This document shows, in pieces, positions 27,506 through 35,415 of a DNA stretch of 35,415 bases. Under the pieces are notes generated by a model. It saw nothing but the letters and a program-made list of their open reading frames with translations, was not told where the DNA came from and searched no databases. Position 1 is the stretch's first letter. Every line of letters starts with the position of its first letter. The DNA lies in assembly GCA_018882895.1 (NCBI GenBank), contig VERF01000023.1, forward strand, positions 1 through 35,415, given 5' to 3'. A program made the translations under genes and the position numbers. This DNA comes from Candidatus Kapaibacterium sp. (GTDB lineage: Bacteria > Bacteroidota > Ignavibacteria > Kapaibacteriales > Kapaibacteriaceae).

Positions 27506-28321
27506 TTAGTTGGAGACCGTGACAGCAACCTCATGTACGCTCCGACCAATGATAACCAGCTTCTTTCCGCCTGGCATCATCACGTACTTGGGTTCGTACT
27601 GCGTCACACTCAAACGGTATTGACCATTGGGTAAGGCGCTAAGCTCCGATGCGCTCAGTGTCACCGTACCGGTATTGTCGGTGTACTTCAAGATACCCTG
27701 GGGACCTCGGTAGGTTGGATCAACTTCCGTTGCGACTCTCAGCAAGGAGACTGAGACAAAGTCTGTTCCTGAGCCACTCCATGCAACCACATAGTTAGTT
27801 GCCTTCGAGATTGTTGTTCCCCGGGTGGTACTGGTCAAAAGAATGGCAGATCCAAACTGAACGCTGTCTCGGAAAGCGGGGTAATCTGGACCGGTATCTG
27901 CCTTCACAAGGTTCCATCCACTGCCAAAATTGACTGTGAGTGAGGACGGTTGTGCTGCCTCCCACCGATACTGACCTGCATCAAAGGGGACGAGCAGCCC
28001 TGTGTTAACCCACAGATTTTCCATCGACGCCCCTTCATTGAGGTTCGAAGCATTGCGAATTGTTGCTGCAGCGCCGAATGACGTGGCATCAACAGGCTGT
28101 GAGGAGCCATTGTAAATTGAATACTGGATCTTGGATAGGTCAACCACTCCAACAACATCAGCAGCGGAATAGCGATCAAGAAACGGCTGTATCGGGTGTG
28201 ATGATGACAGGTTCATCAGCTGCCCAAGAGAATTGGGCTGGGGATCAAGTGGGCTCGATCCATCTTGACATCCAGTTGCAATCAGAATCAGACTGATTGA
28301 TAAGATTATTGACTTGACCAT
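27506..28321 (-). CDS. Lipoprotein of unknown function
   Basis: The 271-residue protein starts with a lipoprotein signal, MVKSIILSISLILIATGC, with lipidation expected at Cys18. The mature part is Ser/Thr-rich and beta-strand-like. YSIYNGSSQPVDA, GQYRWEAAQPSSLTVNFG and SALPNGQYRLSVTQYEP suggest a beta-sandwich. I do not recognise a family. ATG 28321 is chosen because AAAGGAG lies 8 nt upstream; an in-frame TTG 18 bp earlier overlaps that site. Base composition is AT-richer than neighbours, and the gene lies in the island with the two small ORFs upstream on the same strand. Confidence 0.75.
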   Translation of the reverse strand: MVKSIILSISLILIATGCQDGSSPLDPQPNSLGQLMNLSSSHPIQPFLDRYSAADVVGVVDLSKIQYSIYNGSSQPVDATSFGAAATIRNASNLNEGASMENLWVNTGLLVPFDAGQYRWEAAQPSSLTVNFGSGWNLVKADTGPDYPAFRDSVQFGSAILLTSTTRGTTISKATNYVVAWSGSGTDFVSVSLLRVATEVDPTYRGPQGILKYTDNTGTVTLSASELSALPNGQYRLSVTQYEPKYVMMPGGKKLVIIGRSVHEVAVTVSN

Positions 28322-28329
28322 CACGAGTT

Positions 28330-28336
28330 CTCCTTT
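28330..28336 (-). promoter_or_regulatory. Shine-Dalgarno site of the lipoprotein gene
   Basis: AAAGGAG on the minus strand lies 8 nt before ATG 28321. It sets the start and contrasts with the leaderless layout of leuS, miaE and the AAA ATPase gene. Confidence 0.7.
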
Positions 28337-28407
28337 CAAGTTTATCTGAACGTCCGCAATTGGTTAGTAGTGTTATGCATGGTAGCTGGAATCAACATTG
28401 CGTGACC

Positions 28408-28593
28408 CTAGTTACATGCTGAACAGCCGGGCTCCAACTCAAGAGGTATTGTTTGATTCTGAAGGATGTATGTTGGATTAATCTCTTTGATGAAACACTT
28501 AGTGCCATCAGGAAACGTGAGAAATCCGGCAAATCCAGTCAATTCATTACTTCCCACCGGAAAGCAAATCTTCGTAATGCGCTCTGTTTTCAC
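28408..28593 (-). CDS. Possible small protein ending in CSAC-N
   Basis: This 61-residue ORF has a GTG start preceded by GGAAAG about 7 nt upstream, and no earlier start in frame before a stop. The protein has Cys10, Cys33, Cys57 and Cys60, ending PGCSACN, with a FLTFPDGTKCFIKEINP core. There is no signal peptide or membrane helix. Its 5' end overlaps the 56-residue ORF in another frame, so it could be a translationally coupled second cistron, or the two could be one frameshifted gene. I recognise no family. Local GC is low (19 of 60 bases at 28441-28500). Confidence 0.4.
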   Translation of the reverse strand: MKTERITKICFPVGSNELTGFAGFLTFPDGTKCFIKEINPTYILQNQTIPLELEPGCSACN

Positions 28594-28717
28594 AACAAGT
28601 CTTTCCAGCTATCCTTTCGGTACTCATCAGGCCAGGGCCACGCTTGGTAGCAAGCATCGCTAAGGCCATCCGAAAGAACACTCGCCAGCGATTATTCGTT
28701 TTCTCGTATCTAATCAT
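28547..28717 (-). CDS. Possible small basic protein, first cistron of the small-ORF pair
   Basis: The 56-residue ORF begins MIRYEKTNNRWRVFFRMALA and ends DLLSGGK. It is supported mainly by a near-ideal Shine-Dalgarno sequence, GAGGTGA, 7 nt before the ATG. It is Arg/Lys-rich with a short hydrophobic stretch (FFRMALAMLA). Its last 16 codons overlap the 61-residue ORF in a different frame. I recognise no family; a frameshifted remnant of a single larger gene remains possible. Confidence 0.4.
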   Translation of the reverse strand: MIRYEKTNNRWRVFFRMALAMLATKRGPGLMSTERIAGKTCCENRAHYEDLLSGGK

Positions 28718-28724
28718 GGTCGCC

Positions 28725-28731
28725 TCACCTC
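28725..28731 (-). promoter_or_regulatory. Shine-Dalgarno site of the 56-residue ORF
   Basis: GAGGTGA on the minus strand is a seven-base match to the anti-SD complement, 7 nt before ATG 28717. It is the main support for the small ORF being translated. Confidence 0.5.
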
Positions 28732-28980
28732 TTAACGATGACAGTAATGATTGGCCTTCAGCGTAGCCTCGAATTTTAGCTAGCCTAGGTTATTAGCTTT
28801 TGTCGTTTACGTGTCGAACGTACACACACACACACATAAACAAGCGAAAGTTGCCCACAGGCTGGATCTTCTTCGCAGGCCGACGTTTCCGGACAATCCT
28901 GATCCTGAGACCCAGAGTTAGCGATGGCATATTTCAAGCCAACTTCAAAAGATGCAGCCCGTCGAGGGTGCCTGCTGCAC
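28732..28980. other. Non-coding stretch with a CA microsatellite
   Basis: No convincing gene lies here. It contains an alternating (AC)7A run at 28822-28836. Short ORFs exist on both strands but lack start signals or recognisable protein character. The island's AT-rich composition gives way to higher GC at about 28.9 kb. Confidence 0.6.
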
Positions 28981-28985
28981 GAGGG

Positions 28986-29143
28986 GCAGATTCGCTGCAG
29001 ATGGGCACCTTCGGTGCGGACGGACGGCTTCGCCATCGAGAAATTGACAAACTGTTATCGGCAGCGAAGCTGCCCATCCACGCGAAGCGTCCCTCTACGG
29101 CAAAGCGTCCCTCTACGGCTATCACGTCCCTTCACGGCGAAGC
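28986..29143. repeat. Cluster of mini-hairpins with GAA/TTC loops and an 18-bp tandem repeat
   Basis: Short palindromes follow each other. They are GCAG-ATTCG-CTGC (28986-28998), GCACC-TTC-GGTGC (29005-29017), GGC-TTC-GCC (29026-29034), GGCAGC-GAA-GCTGCC (29060-29074) and ACGC-GAA-GCGT (29080-29090). GCGAAGC or its complement occurs at 29027, 29064, 29082 and 29137. An 18-bp direct repeat (29084-29101 and 29102-29119, one mismatch) plus a degenerate third copy lies within. The cluster ends 5 bp before the stop codon of the minus-strand permease, that is, in its 3' region. Confidence 0.8.
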
Positions 29144-29148
29144 TGCAA

Positions 29149-30612
29149 TCACCGGCGCCAGAGGGCGTAGACAGGAACTCCGCTTGCCACGATCAGCAGG
29201 CCAGGCCAGCTGTAGTTGGGCTTGTAGATCAGCAGGCAAACGCAGATCGCCAGCGCCAGCACGATGTAGAGCGCCGGTAGGACCGGATAGCCAACAGCTT
29301 TGATCGGGCGAGGTGCATCGGGCCGGGTTGCACGCAGTCGCATGATGCCGAGAATTGTCAGGACATAGAACAGCAGCACGGCAAACACAACGTAGTCGAG
29401 CAGATCTCCATACTTGCCGCTCAGACACAACACCGAAGCCCAGATGGCCTGCATCCAGAGCGATGCAGCAGGCGCGCCATTGCGGTTGAGCAAGGCGGCC
29501 TGACGGAAGAACATGCCGTCGTTAGCCATGGCGTAGTAGGCTCGTGATCCGCTGAGGATGATACCGTTGTTGCATCCAAACGTCGAGATCATGATAAGCA
29601 CCGCCATGATCACACCGCCGGAGGTTCCGAAGATCACCTCGGCTGCGGCCGCCCCGACGCGGTCGTTTGTGGCAAAAGCGATCCCGCGATCAAGAGCCGT
29701 GGTCGCATCCGGTGAGCCCCCTATCGGCATGACGGCGATGTATGACAGGTTCGTCAGCAGGTACAGCACCGTCACCAGGCTTACGCCGATCACCAGCGCG
29801 CGCGGGATGGTGCGCTCGGGATCCTTGACCTCGGCAGCGGCGAAGGTGATGTTATTCCATGCATCGCTTGAGAAGACCGAGCCGACCATTGCCACGGCCA
29901 CAGCGGCGAGAAACGGCATGCCGATGCGCGAGATGAATCCATACGACTCTTGCTGCCCGGGGGTAAGGTTGGGCACGATCGGCGCAATGCCATCCGTCCA
30001 GAGCGACCCCAGCGAGGCAGACAGTGAGCCCGTCGAAACACCGTAGACAATGCCCGCCACGGCCAGGGCAACCACGCTGACGATCTTGGTGGTGGTGAAG
30101 GTGTTCTGGATGATCTTGCCGAGGCTGACACCCCTGGCATTCAGTGCCGTGAGGAACACGATCGATAGTATGGCAAACACCTGGGCCGCATTCACCGAGA
30201 AGCCGGGGCTTGTTGCATCGCCCCCTATGGAAAGCAGGACGTTCGACTCACCAACGATCGGAAGCACCGCCGAGGTGTACTTGGCAAAGGCCATGCCCAC
30301 AGCGGCAATGGTCCCGGTCTGGATGACCGTGAACAACGTCCAACCATAGAGAAAGCCGGCAAACGGTCCAAACGCCTCCCGCAGGTAAACGTATTGTCCG
30401 CCGGCATGCGGCAGAAGTCCGGCCAGCTCCCCATAGCTCAGCGCCGCCGTCAGCGTCAGCACTCCCGTGAGCAGCCAAACAAGCAGGAGCATGCCCGGGG
30501 AACCCACCGTGCGGGCAATGTCTGCGCTCACAATGAAAACGCCGGATCCAATCATGGATCCGGCGACGATCATCGTGGCATCGAAGAGTCCGAGCTCACG
30601 TTTGAAACTCAT
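29149..30612 (-). CDS. APC-family amino acid permease (LAT/SteT-like)
   Basis: The 487-residue inner-membrane protein has about 12 predicted helices. The first helix carries the APC substrate-binding loop in GSMIGSGVFIVSADIA. A conserved segment WNNITFAAAEVKDPERTIPRAL lies near the middle. These features fit the L-type exchanger-like branch, such as SteT serine/threonine exchangers; the substrate is not determined. It begins 12 bp after the stop of the preceding permease gene on the same strand, suggesting one transcript. Its stop codon is 5 bp from the mini-hairpin cluster. Confidence 0.92.
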   Translation of the reverse strand: MSFKRELGLFDATMIVAGSMIGSGVFIVSADIARTVGSPGMLLLVWLLTGVLTLTAALSYGELAGLLPHAGGQYVYLREAFGPFAGFLYGWTLFTVIQTGTIAAVGMAFAKYTSAVLPIVGESNVLLSIGGDATSPGFSVNAAQVFAILSIVFLTALNARGVSLGKIIQNTFTTTKIVSVVALAVAGIVYGVSTGSLSASLGSLWTDGIAPIVPNLTPGQQESYGFISRIGMPFLAAVAVAMVGSVFSSDAWNNITFAAAEVKDPERTIPRALVIGVSLVTVLYLLTNLSYIAVMPIGGSPDATTALDRGIAFATNDRVGAAAAEVIFGTSGGVIMAVLIMISTFGCNNGIILSGSRAYYAMANDGMFFRQAALLNRNGAPAASLWMQAIWASVLCLSGKYGDLLDYVVFAVLLFYVLTILGIMRLRATRPDAPRPIKAVGYPVLPALYIVLALAICVCLLIYKPNYSWPGLLIVASGVPVYALWRR

Positions 30613-30624
30613 AGCCAGAAGACC

Positions 30625-32178
<1,554 letters not shown>

Positions 32179-32336
32179 TCAACCCCTCATAAAGAATTGA
32201 TCATGTCATTGAGAACTAGGGGGACAATATACGCGCCGGAATGAACGAATCCTGCCCGCTATTCGTTATACGCGCTCGAATCGCAGACCGATCCCGGTGG
32301 CGTCTTTTTGCACACTATCTATCTACGGAGAATTCC

Positions 32337-32807
32337 ATGGCACTTGCCGTTGGTACACCTGCCCCTGATTTCACCCTTCTCGATGCCGATAAAAACCCGG
32401 TCTCGCTTTCTTCATTCGCCGGCAAGCCCGTTGTTGTGGCCTTCTTCCCGGCCGCATTCACCGGCGTCTGCCAAGCAGAGCTGTGCACTTTTCAGGGGGC
32501 TATGCAGCGCCTGAATTCGGCCAATGCCTCAGTGCTGGCCATCAGCGCAGATATTCCGTTTGCCAATGGCGCCTTTGCTGCCGCCAACAACCTCACGTTC
32601 CCGATCCTGTCGGACTTCACCTTGTCGACCATCAACGCCTATGATGTTGCGTTTGAGAACTTCGCCGGTATTGCAGGGCTGACACGTTCGGCGCGAGCAA
32701 CGTTCATCGTTGACGCCAGCGGCACGATCTCCTACGTCGAAGTGACCGCCAACCCCGGCGTCGAGCCGAACTACGACGCGCTGTTTGCCGCCCTCGAGGC
32801 AGCCTGA
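32337..32807 (+). CDS. Peroxiredoxin (AhpC/TSA family, AhpE/Bcp-like)
   Basis: The 156-residue thiol peroxidase reduces peroxides in the cytoplasm. The peroxidatic site is FFPAAFTGVC with T42 and C45; a second Cys at 50 (AELC) could resolve it as an atypical two-Cys enzyme. The family Arg is in SARATFIVD. GGAG lies 7 nt before ATG 32337, which also begins the conserved VGTPAPDFTL; an upstream in-frame ATG at 32241 adds a non-homologous leader. It is followed by a strong terminator. Intergenic space to the divergent permease is about 160 bp. Confidence 0.92.
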   Translation: MALAVGTPAPDFTLLDADKNPVSLSSFAGKPVVVAFFPAAFTGVCQAELCTFQGAMQRLNSANASVLAISADIPFANGAFAAANNLTFPILSDFTLSTINAYDVAFENFAGIAGLTRSARATFIVDASGTISYVEVTANPGVEPNYDALFAALEAA

Positions 32808-32837
32808 TCAGCCCCCTACCAAGCAACGATCTTGCAG

Positions 32838-32878
32838 AAAGCAGAAACGGCCATCCTTTCGGATGGCCGTTCTGCTTT
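32838..32878. terminator. Bidirectional hairpin terminator after the peroxiredoxin gene
   Basis: A long hairpin with arms 32838-32856 and 32861-32878 and loop TTTC is perfect except for one bulged A. It has AAA before and TTT after, so it can serve both the peroxiredoxin gene and the convergent minus-strand gene ending at 32960. Confidence 0.8.
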
Positions 32879-32959
32879 GCGCTCTTCCCACGAGGACTGC
32901 ATCCTCTTTATGCTACATGCCTTCCCCCAAAGTCATGTTTTCCGTGGGAACCGTTACGT

Positions 32960-33328
32960 TTACGTGGTTTGCGCTGCCTTTCTTGGACGCCCATATCGGC
33001 GCTCTGACTTCTTCTTCAATCCCAATGCCGTGATCTCATCCGAATCGTCGCCATACTGGGCGATGACCTGTCGCTTGATGCCCAGAACGAGATCATGGAA
33101 GGCGTTTTCAATGAGGATGGCCTCATCGCGTGCTTTTGCGGCCGCCTCGTTGGCTACCCGCTCAGCTTCCTCTGCTGCCGTAATCCGTTCCAGTGCCTCT
33201 CGCAACTTGTCCGACGTGAACTCCTTGTTCGACGGGCTGTAATCCTTGAGTTTCAGGACGGCCTTGGCCACTTCCTGATCCTGTGCAAGGACCTTGCTGG
33301 TTACCCGTGTGGTCGTCCGTCGTGCCAT
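32960..33328 (-). CDS. Small coiled-coil basic protein of unknown function
   Basis: The 122-residue protein has a basic N terminus (MARRTTTRVTSK), a helical Ala/Glu-rich coiled-coil-like middle (about 42-75, RITAAEEAERVANEAAAKAR) and a basic tail ALGLKKKSERRYGRPRK. No signal peptide or catalytic motif is visible. The tail resembles tails of small conserved Bacteroidota proteins that I cannot name, and nucleic-acid binding is only a guess from charge. The ATG opens the conserved-looking frame. The gene is convergent with the peroxiredoxin and shares its terminator. Confidence 0.75.
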   Translation of the reverse strand: MARRTTTRVTSKVLAQDQEVAKAVLKLKDYSPSNKEFTSDKLREALERITAAEEAERVANEAAAKARDEAILIENAFHDLVLGIKRQVIAQYGDDSDEITALGLKKKSERRYGRPRKAAQTT

Positions 33329-33728
33329 CTGTTGCGAATTCCCCGAAGCACCGGTGGTTTAAGACATATGCTGCATGCCTGCTGAATTCCGTCTGCGTTG
33401 ATCAAACAACGAGACAAATATAGGTGAGTTTTTCATTGATGCAATAGATTCCGACACTTTTTTTCTGACATCAGACCTTGCCGTTATTCGTTTAGCAGAA
33501 CCTGAATCGACTTTTCTCATCATCAACGTGGCATTGAGACGTGTCGTATACACCAATTCATCAGCACTAGGCAACTCTCCGCTGGATAAACTGAGTATCG
33601 CTGGGCACTATATCCGCAACTATGCATGTGGACGAAGTTCGATTAGCGCCAAAACACTATTTTCGTCGCATGAGCGACATACGACCGGCCGCTCAAACAT
33701 TCATGCACGACTTACATCTGGGGTGATC
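33329..33728. promoter_or_regulatory. AT-rich intergenic region with a candidate promoter
   Basis: About 400 bp without a convincing gene lie between divergent genes. On the plus strand TATTTTCG (33658-33665) is one mismatch from TAnnTTTG and would give a leader of roughly 60 nt for the secreted-protein gene at 33729. I see no hairpin terminator, repeat or RNA gene in the rest. Confidence 0.45.
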
Positions 33729-34181
33729 ATGCGTCTGAATTCCATCATCATGCTCACGGCGACGGCTGTGCTGCTATCAACGGCGGCACTGGCTCAGCGA
33801 ACAGATCGGGTAACCACTACCTCGATCTTTGCTACGCCCAACGGTGCTCCACCTGCCGATGCGGTGCTCAAGCCGTCGATCAAGGTCGGAGACCTCAAAA
33901 GTGCCATCCAAATGCTGCAGGATGTCAATATCCGCGCCGTCGAGGTCGATGTGTTTCTGGGCTTGAGAAAGGTCCTCAGTGACGCCACTGCGGCAGCGAC
34001 AGCGGCCGGACGTGCCGACAATGCCGTGACGACCGTGGAGATGCAGGTTTCTCAGGCTCAAAACCTCGAAGCTCTGCTAAGACGTGTCAAGGCAAAGGGA
34101 TCCGACTCCACCACCATCATCGATATCGAAGCCGCACTAAAAGGGTCTGTCGAGCAGTGGAAACCGTCCAAGAAGAAGTGA
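33729..34181 (+). CDS. Secreted small protein, first of a tandem paralogous pair
   Basis: The 150-residue protein has a clear signal peptide (MRLNSIIMLTATAVLLSTAALAQ, cleavage after ALA or AQ). The mature part is largely helical with EVDVFLGLRKVLSDA, TVEM and QNLEALL motifs and a Lys-rich C terminus. I recognise no family. Residues from VLKP onward align without gaps to the next gene, with 44 of 100 positions identical. The start is the ATG at 33729, which opens the signal peptide; the longer ORF upstream has no such feature. It is preceded by a -7-like element at 33658. Confidence 0.8.
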   Translation: MRLNSIIMLTATAVLLSTAALAQRTDRVTTTSIFATPNGAPPADAVLKPSIKVGDLKSAIQMLQDVNIRAVEVDVFLGLRKVLSDATAAATAAGRADNAVTTVEMQVSQAQNLEALLRRVKAKGSDSTTIIDIEAALKGSVEQWKPSKKK

Positions 34182-34248
34182 TCGCGCAGAACGCGCCCCC
34201 TAGCCTTTGCTGACCATCAGCGCCTTGTTTTTCAGGCACACCAAATCG

Positions 34249-34256
34249 TAGTTTCG
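34249..34256 (+). promoter_or_regulatory. Candidate -7 element of the second paralogue
   Basis: TAGTTTCG is one mismatch from TAnnTTTG. A TTG-containing stretch (CTTGTTTTT) about 20 bp upstream could serve as the -33 element. The leader would be about 28 nt, so each paralogue may have its own promoter. Confidence 0.4.
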
Positions 34257-34287
34257 CACACCTTTTCCCACACTCAAATTGAGAACA

Positions 34288-34704
34288 ATGAGAATCTTCG
34301 CAATCCTCGCCATTGTCGGCGCCGTCGTCTTCAGCAGCACCGATACCTTCGCACAAGGCTCACTAACCCCAGCTGCTCAGGCACCGGTGGTTCTTAAGCC
34401 AAAGCTCAAGCTCGCCTACATCAAGGGCGCTGCCAACTTCATGGGCGGCATTGAGATCCGTGGTAACGAAGTAGATGCTTATCTCGACGTCCGCAAGGTC
34501 CTGTCAGATGCCATCGATGATGCCACCAAGGCCAAGAAGACCGATGATGACGTCATCACCGTTGAAATGCGCGCCGACCAGATCCAGAACCTTGCCGTGC
34601 TGATGCAGCGCGGCACGCTCAAGGGCTCAGAAGCAGATGCATTCAAGGACATCATGACGGCTCTGAATGAATCCGTGAAGGCAGCTCAGGCCAGCGGCAA
34701 GTAA
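34288..34704 (+). CDS. Secreted small protein, second of a tandem paralogous pair
   Basis: The 138-residue protein has a signal peptide (MRIFAILAIVGAVVFSS, cleavage near TFAQ). The mature region shares EVDAYLDVRKVLSDA, DDVITVEM, QNLAVLMQRG and LKGS with the upstream paralogue. It is helical and rich in Ala, Asp and Lys. ATG 34288 is chosen because it opens the signal peptide; a TTG three codons earlier is in frame but unnecessary. A strong rho-independent terminator follows. Periplasmic or extracellular location is expected; function is unknown. Confidence 0.8.
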   Translation: MRIFAILAIVGAVVFSSTDTFAQGSLTPAAQAPVVLKPKLKLAYIKGAANFMGGIEIRGNEVDAYLDVRKVLSDAIDDATKAKKTDDDVITVEMRADQIQNLAVLMQRGTLKGSEADAFKDIMTALNESVKAAQASGK

Positions 34705-34730
34705 GACAAGGATCCTCGTCAGAAACCTAC

Positions 34731-34768
34731 AAGCCCCATGATCACCGGTCATGGGGCTTTTCTTTTTT
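34731..34768 (+). terminator. Rho-independent terminator after the secreted-protein pair
   Basis: An 11-bp perfect stem, AAGCCCCATGA with TCATGGGGCTT (34731-34741 and 34749-34759), has a 7-nt loop and is followed by a T-rich tract to 34768. The next gene starts only 8 bp downstream. Confidence 0.92.
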
Positions 34769-34775
34769 GCCAAGC

Positions 34776-35108
34776 ATGGACATCGTTGAACTCTGCACCT
34801 ACGCTCTCTCGCTCGATGACGTCGAGGAGACCTTCCCCTTCGGACCTGACGTGATCGTCTACAAGGTACGCGGCAAGGTCTTCTTGCTCGTGCCGCTTGA
34901 TACCACCGAGCTGCAATTCAACGTCAAGTGCGACCCCGAGCGTGCCATCGAACTCCGGGAGCGCCATGCATGCGTGCTGCCGGGCTACCACATGAACAAG
35001 AAACACTGGAACACCGTGGTGGTGGACGGCTCAGTGAGCGCTACCGACCTAAAGGGGTGGATCGAACATTCGTACGACCTCGTCAGCGGGCGCAGAAGGC
35101 GGTCGTGA
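34776..35108 (+). CDS. MmcQ/YjbR family protein
   Basis: The 110-residue protein matches the MmcQ/YjbR family (CyaY-like fold): MDIVELCTYALSLDDVEETFPFGPD at the start, VYKVRGKVFLLVP, then QFNVKCDPERA, and a C-terminal MNKKHWNTVVVDG. Members are small cytoplasmic proteins, some reported to bind DNA; the role here is unknown. ATG 34776 matches the usual N terminus; the TTG three codons earlier adjoins the terminator T-tract. No Shine-Dalgarno is possible outside the terminator tail, so a very short or absent leader is implied. Confidence 0.88.
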   Translation: MDIVELCTYALSLDDVEETFPFGPDVIVYKVRGKVFLLVPLDTTELQFNVKCDPERAIELRERHACVLPGYHMNKKHWNTVVVDGSVSATDLKGWIEHSYDLVSGRRRRS

Positions 35109-35125
35109 GACTCAGCCGCACGGCC

Positions 35126-35415
35126 TCAGAATCGCAGTCCGAACCACGCAACCTGCGGATAGATCTCCACGGCCGGTGCCGGCAAATGATACATGTGGAG
35201 CCATTCGAAGGCTGAACGAAGCCAGTTCGGCAGGCCCGGCAAGCGCTTTACGTTCCAGTCGAGCGACAGGACAAGCACATGCTCGCGTGGGCCGGGGCCC
35301 ACAAGCCCCCTGACCGAGTGGCCGAGGGCGATGTTGAGATAGCTAGGATACCAGGCCTGTGCCTCGGCAGGAAGCATCTCGTAAACGTCGAAGCTCAGCC
35401 AATGCGTCGTGCTCT
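35126..35415 (-). CDS. DUF2279-family protein, 5' part beyond the window
   Basis: The minus-strand frame is open from its stop at 35126-35128 to the window edge, giving the last 95 or so residues of a larger gene. THWLSFDVY, WYPSYLNIALGHSV, LVLSLDWNVKRLPG and WLRSAFEWLHMYHLPAPAVE match the C-terminal part of DUF2279 (YfiM-like) envelope proteins of Bacteroidota. An internal ATG at 35377 is not the start because the conserved THWLSFDVY lies upstream of it. It is convergent with the MmcQ gene, 17 bp apart. Confidence 0.75.
   Translation of the reverse strand, partial: STTHWLSFDVYEMLPAEAQAWYPSYLNIALGHSVRGLVGPGPREHVLVLSLDWNVKRLPGLPNWLRSAFEWLHMYHLPAPAVEIYPQVAWFGLRF

Noticed and set aside
28800-29303. 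Small ORFs over the CA repeat and hairpin cluster (both strands)
   Set aside because: They are low-complexity or repeat-derived translations without ribosome-binding sites, and partly antisense to the permease.

Overview
The window looks like a chromosomal segment of a GC-rich member of the Bacteroidota/Chlorobi (FCB) group, most likely near Kapabacteria/Ignavibacteria. This placement is inference. It rests on two large secreted proteins with C-terminal type IX secretion (T9SS) sorting domains, choice-of-anchor-type beta repeats, Bacteroidota-type -7 promoter elements (TAnnTTTG) in front of several genes, and housekeeping genes such as miaE and a stand-alone HsdR-N nuclease-like protein. No rRNA, tRNA, CRISPR array, insertion sequence or prophage was seen.

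Layout: 1-140 is an array of 20 heptamers that ends on the stop codon of an aldo/keto reductase (minus). Divergent from it is a two-domain acyltransferase of the OlsF/GlsF aminolipid type, followed by leuS, a beta-propeller-like lipoprotein and a class A beta-lactamase-fold serine hydrolase; the last three are head-to-tail with no gaps. A convergent AAA ATPase (minus) ends 3 bp away. A divergent control region with a long inverted repeat separates it from a tightly packed plus-strand block: miaE, fmt, a GDPD phosphodiesterase, a SemiSWEET transporter, an HsdR-N protein, pyrC, an exported zinc-knuckle protein, an M16 peptidase and an AddA-like helicase/nuclease. Most of these overlap or nearly overlap, with an internal promoter candidate before the M16 gene.

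On the minus strand follow a BaiN/YhiN-type flavoprotein with a TTG start and a 1681-residue T9SS cargo protein. Divergent from the latter is a C25 (gingipain)-fold T9SS cargo that seems to lack the catalytic His/Cys. Next is an AT-richer island (about 27.5-28.9 kb) holding a lipoprotein and two small overlapping ORFs, at least two of these with canonical Shine-Dalgarno sites, then a cluster of GCGAAGC mini-hairpins. Two APC-family amino-acid permeases (minus) form a pair. A peroxiredoxin with a clear terminator, a coiled-coil basic protein, two tandem paralogous secreted proteins of unknown function, an MmcQ/YjbR protein and a truncated DUF2279 gene complete the window.

The points most worth following are: (i) three genes share the exact layout TAnnTTTG-N3-ATG, predicting leaderless mRNAs that begin on the A of the start codon; (ii) an ungapped 44%-identical tandem pair of small secreted proteins of no family I recognise; (iii) two structurally distinct repeat clusters that each abut a stop codon; (iv) strong over-representation of the heptamer AGGGGGC on both strands; and (v) the small-ORF/lipoprotein island.
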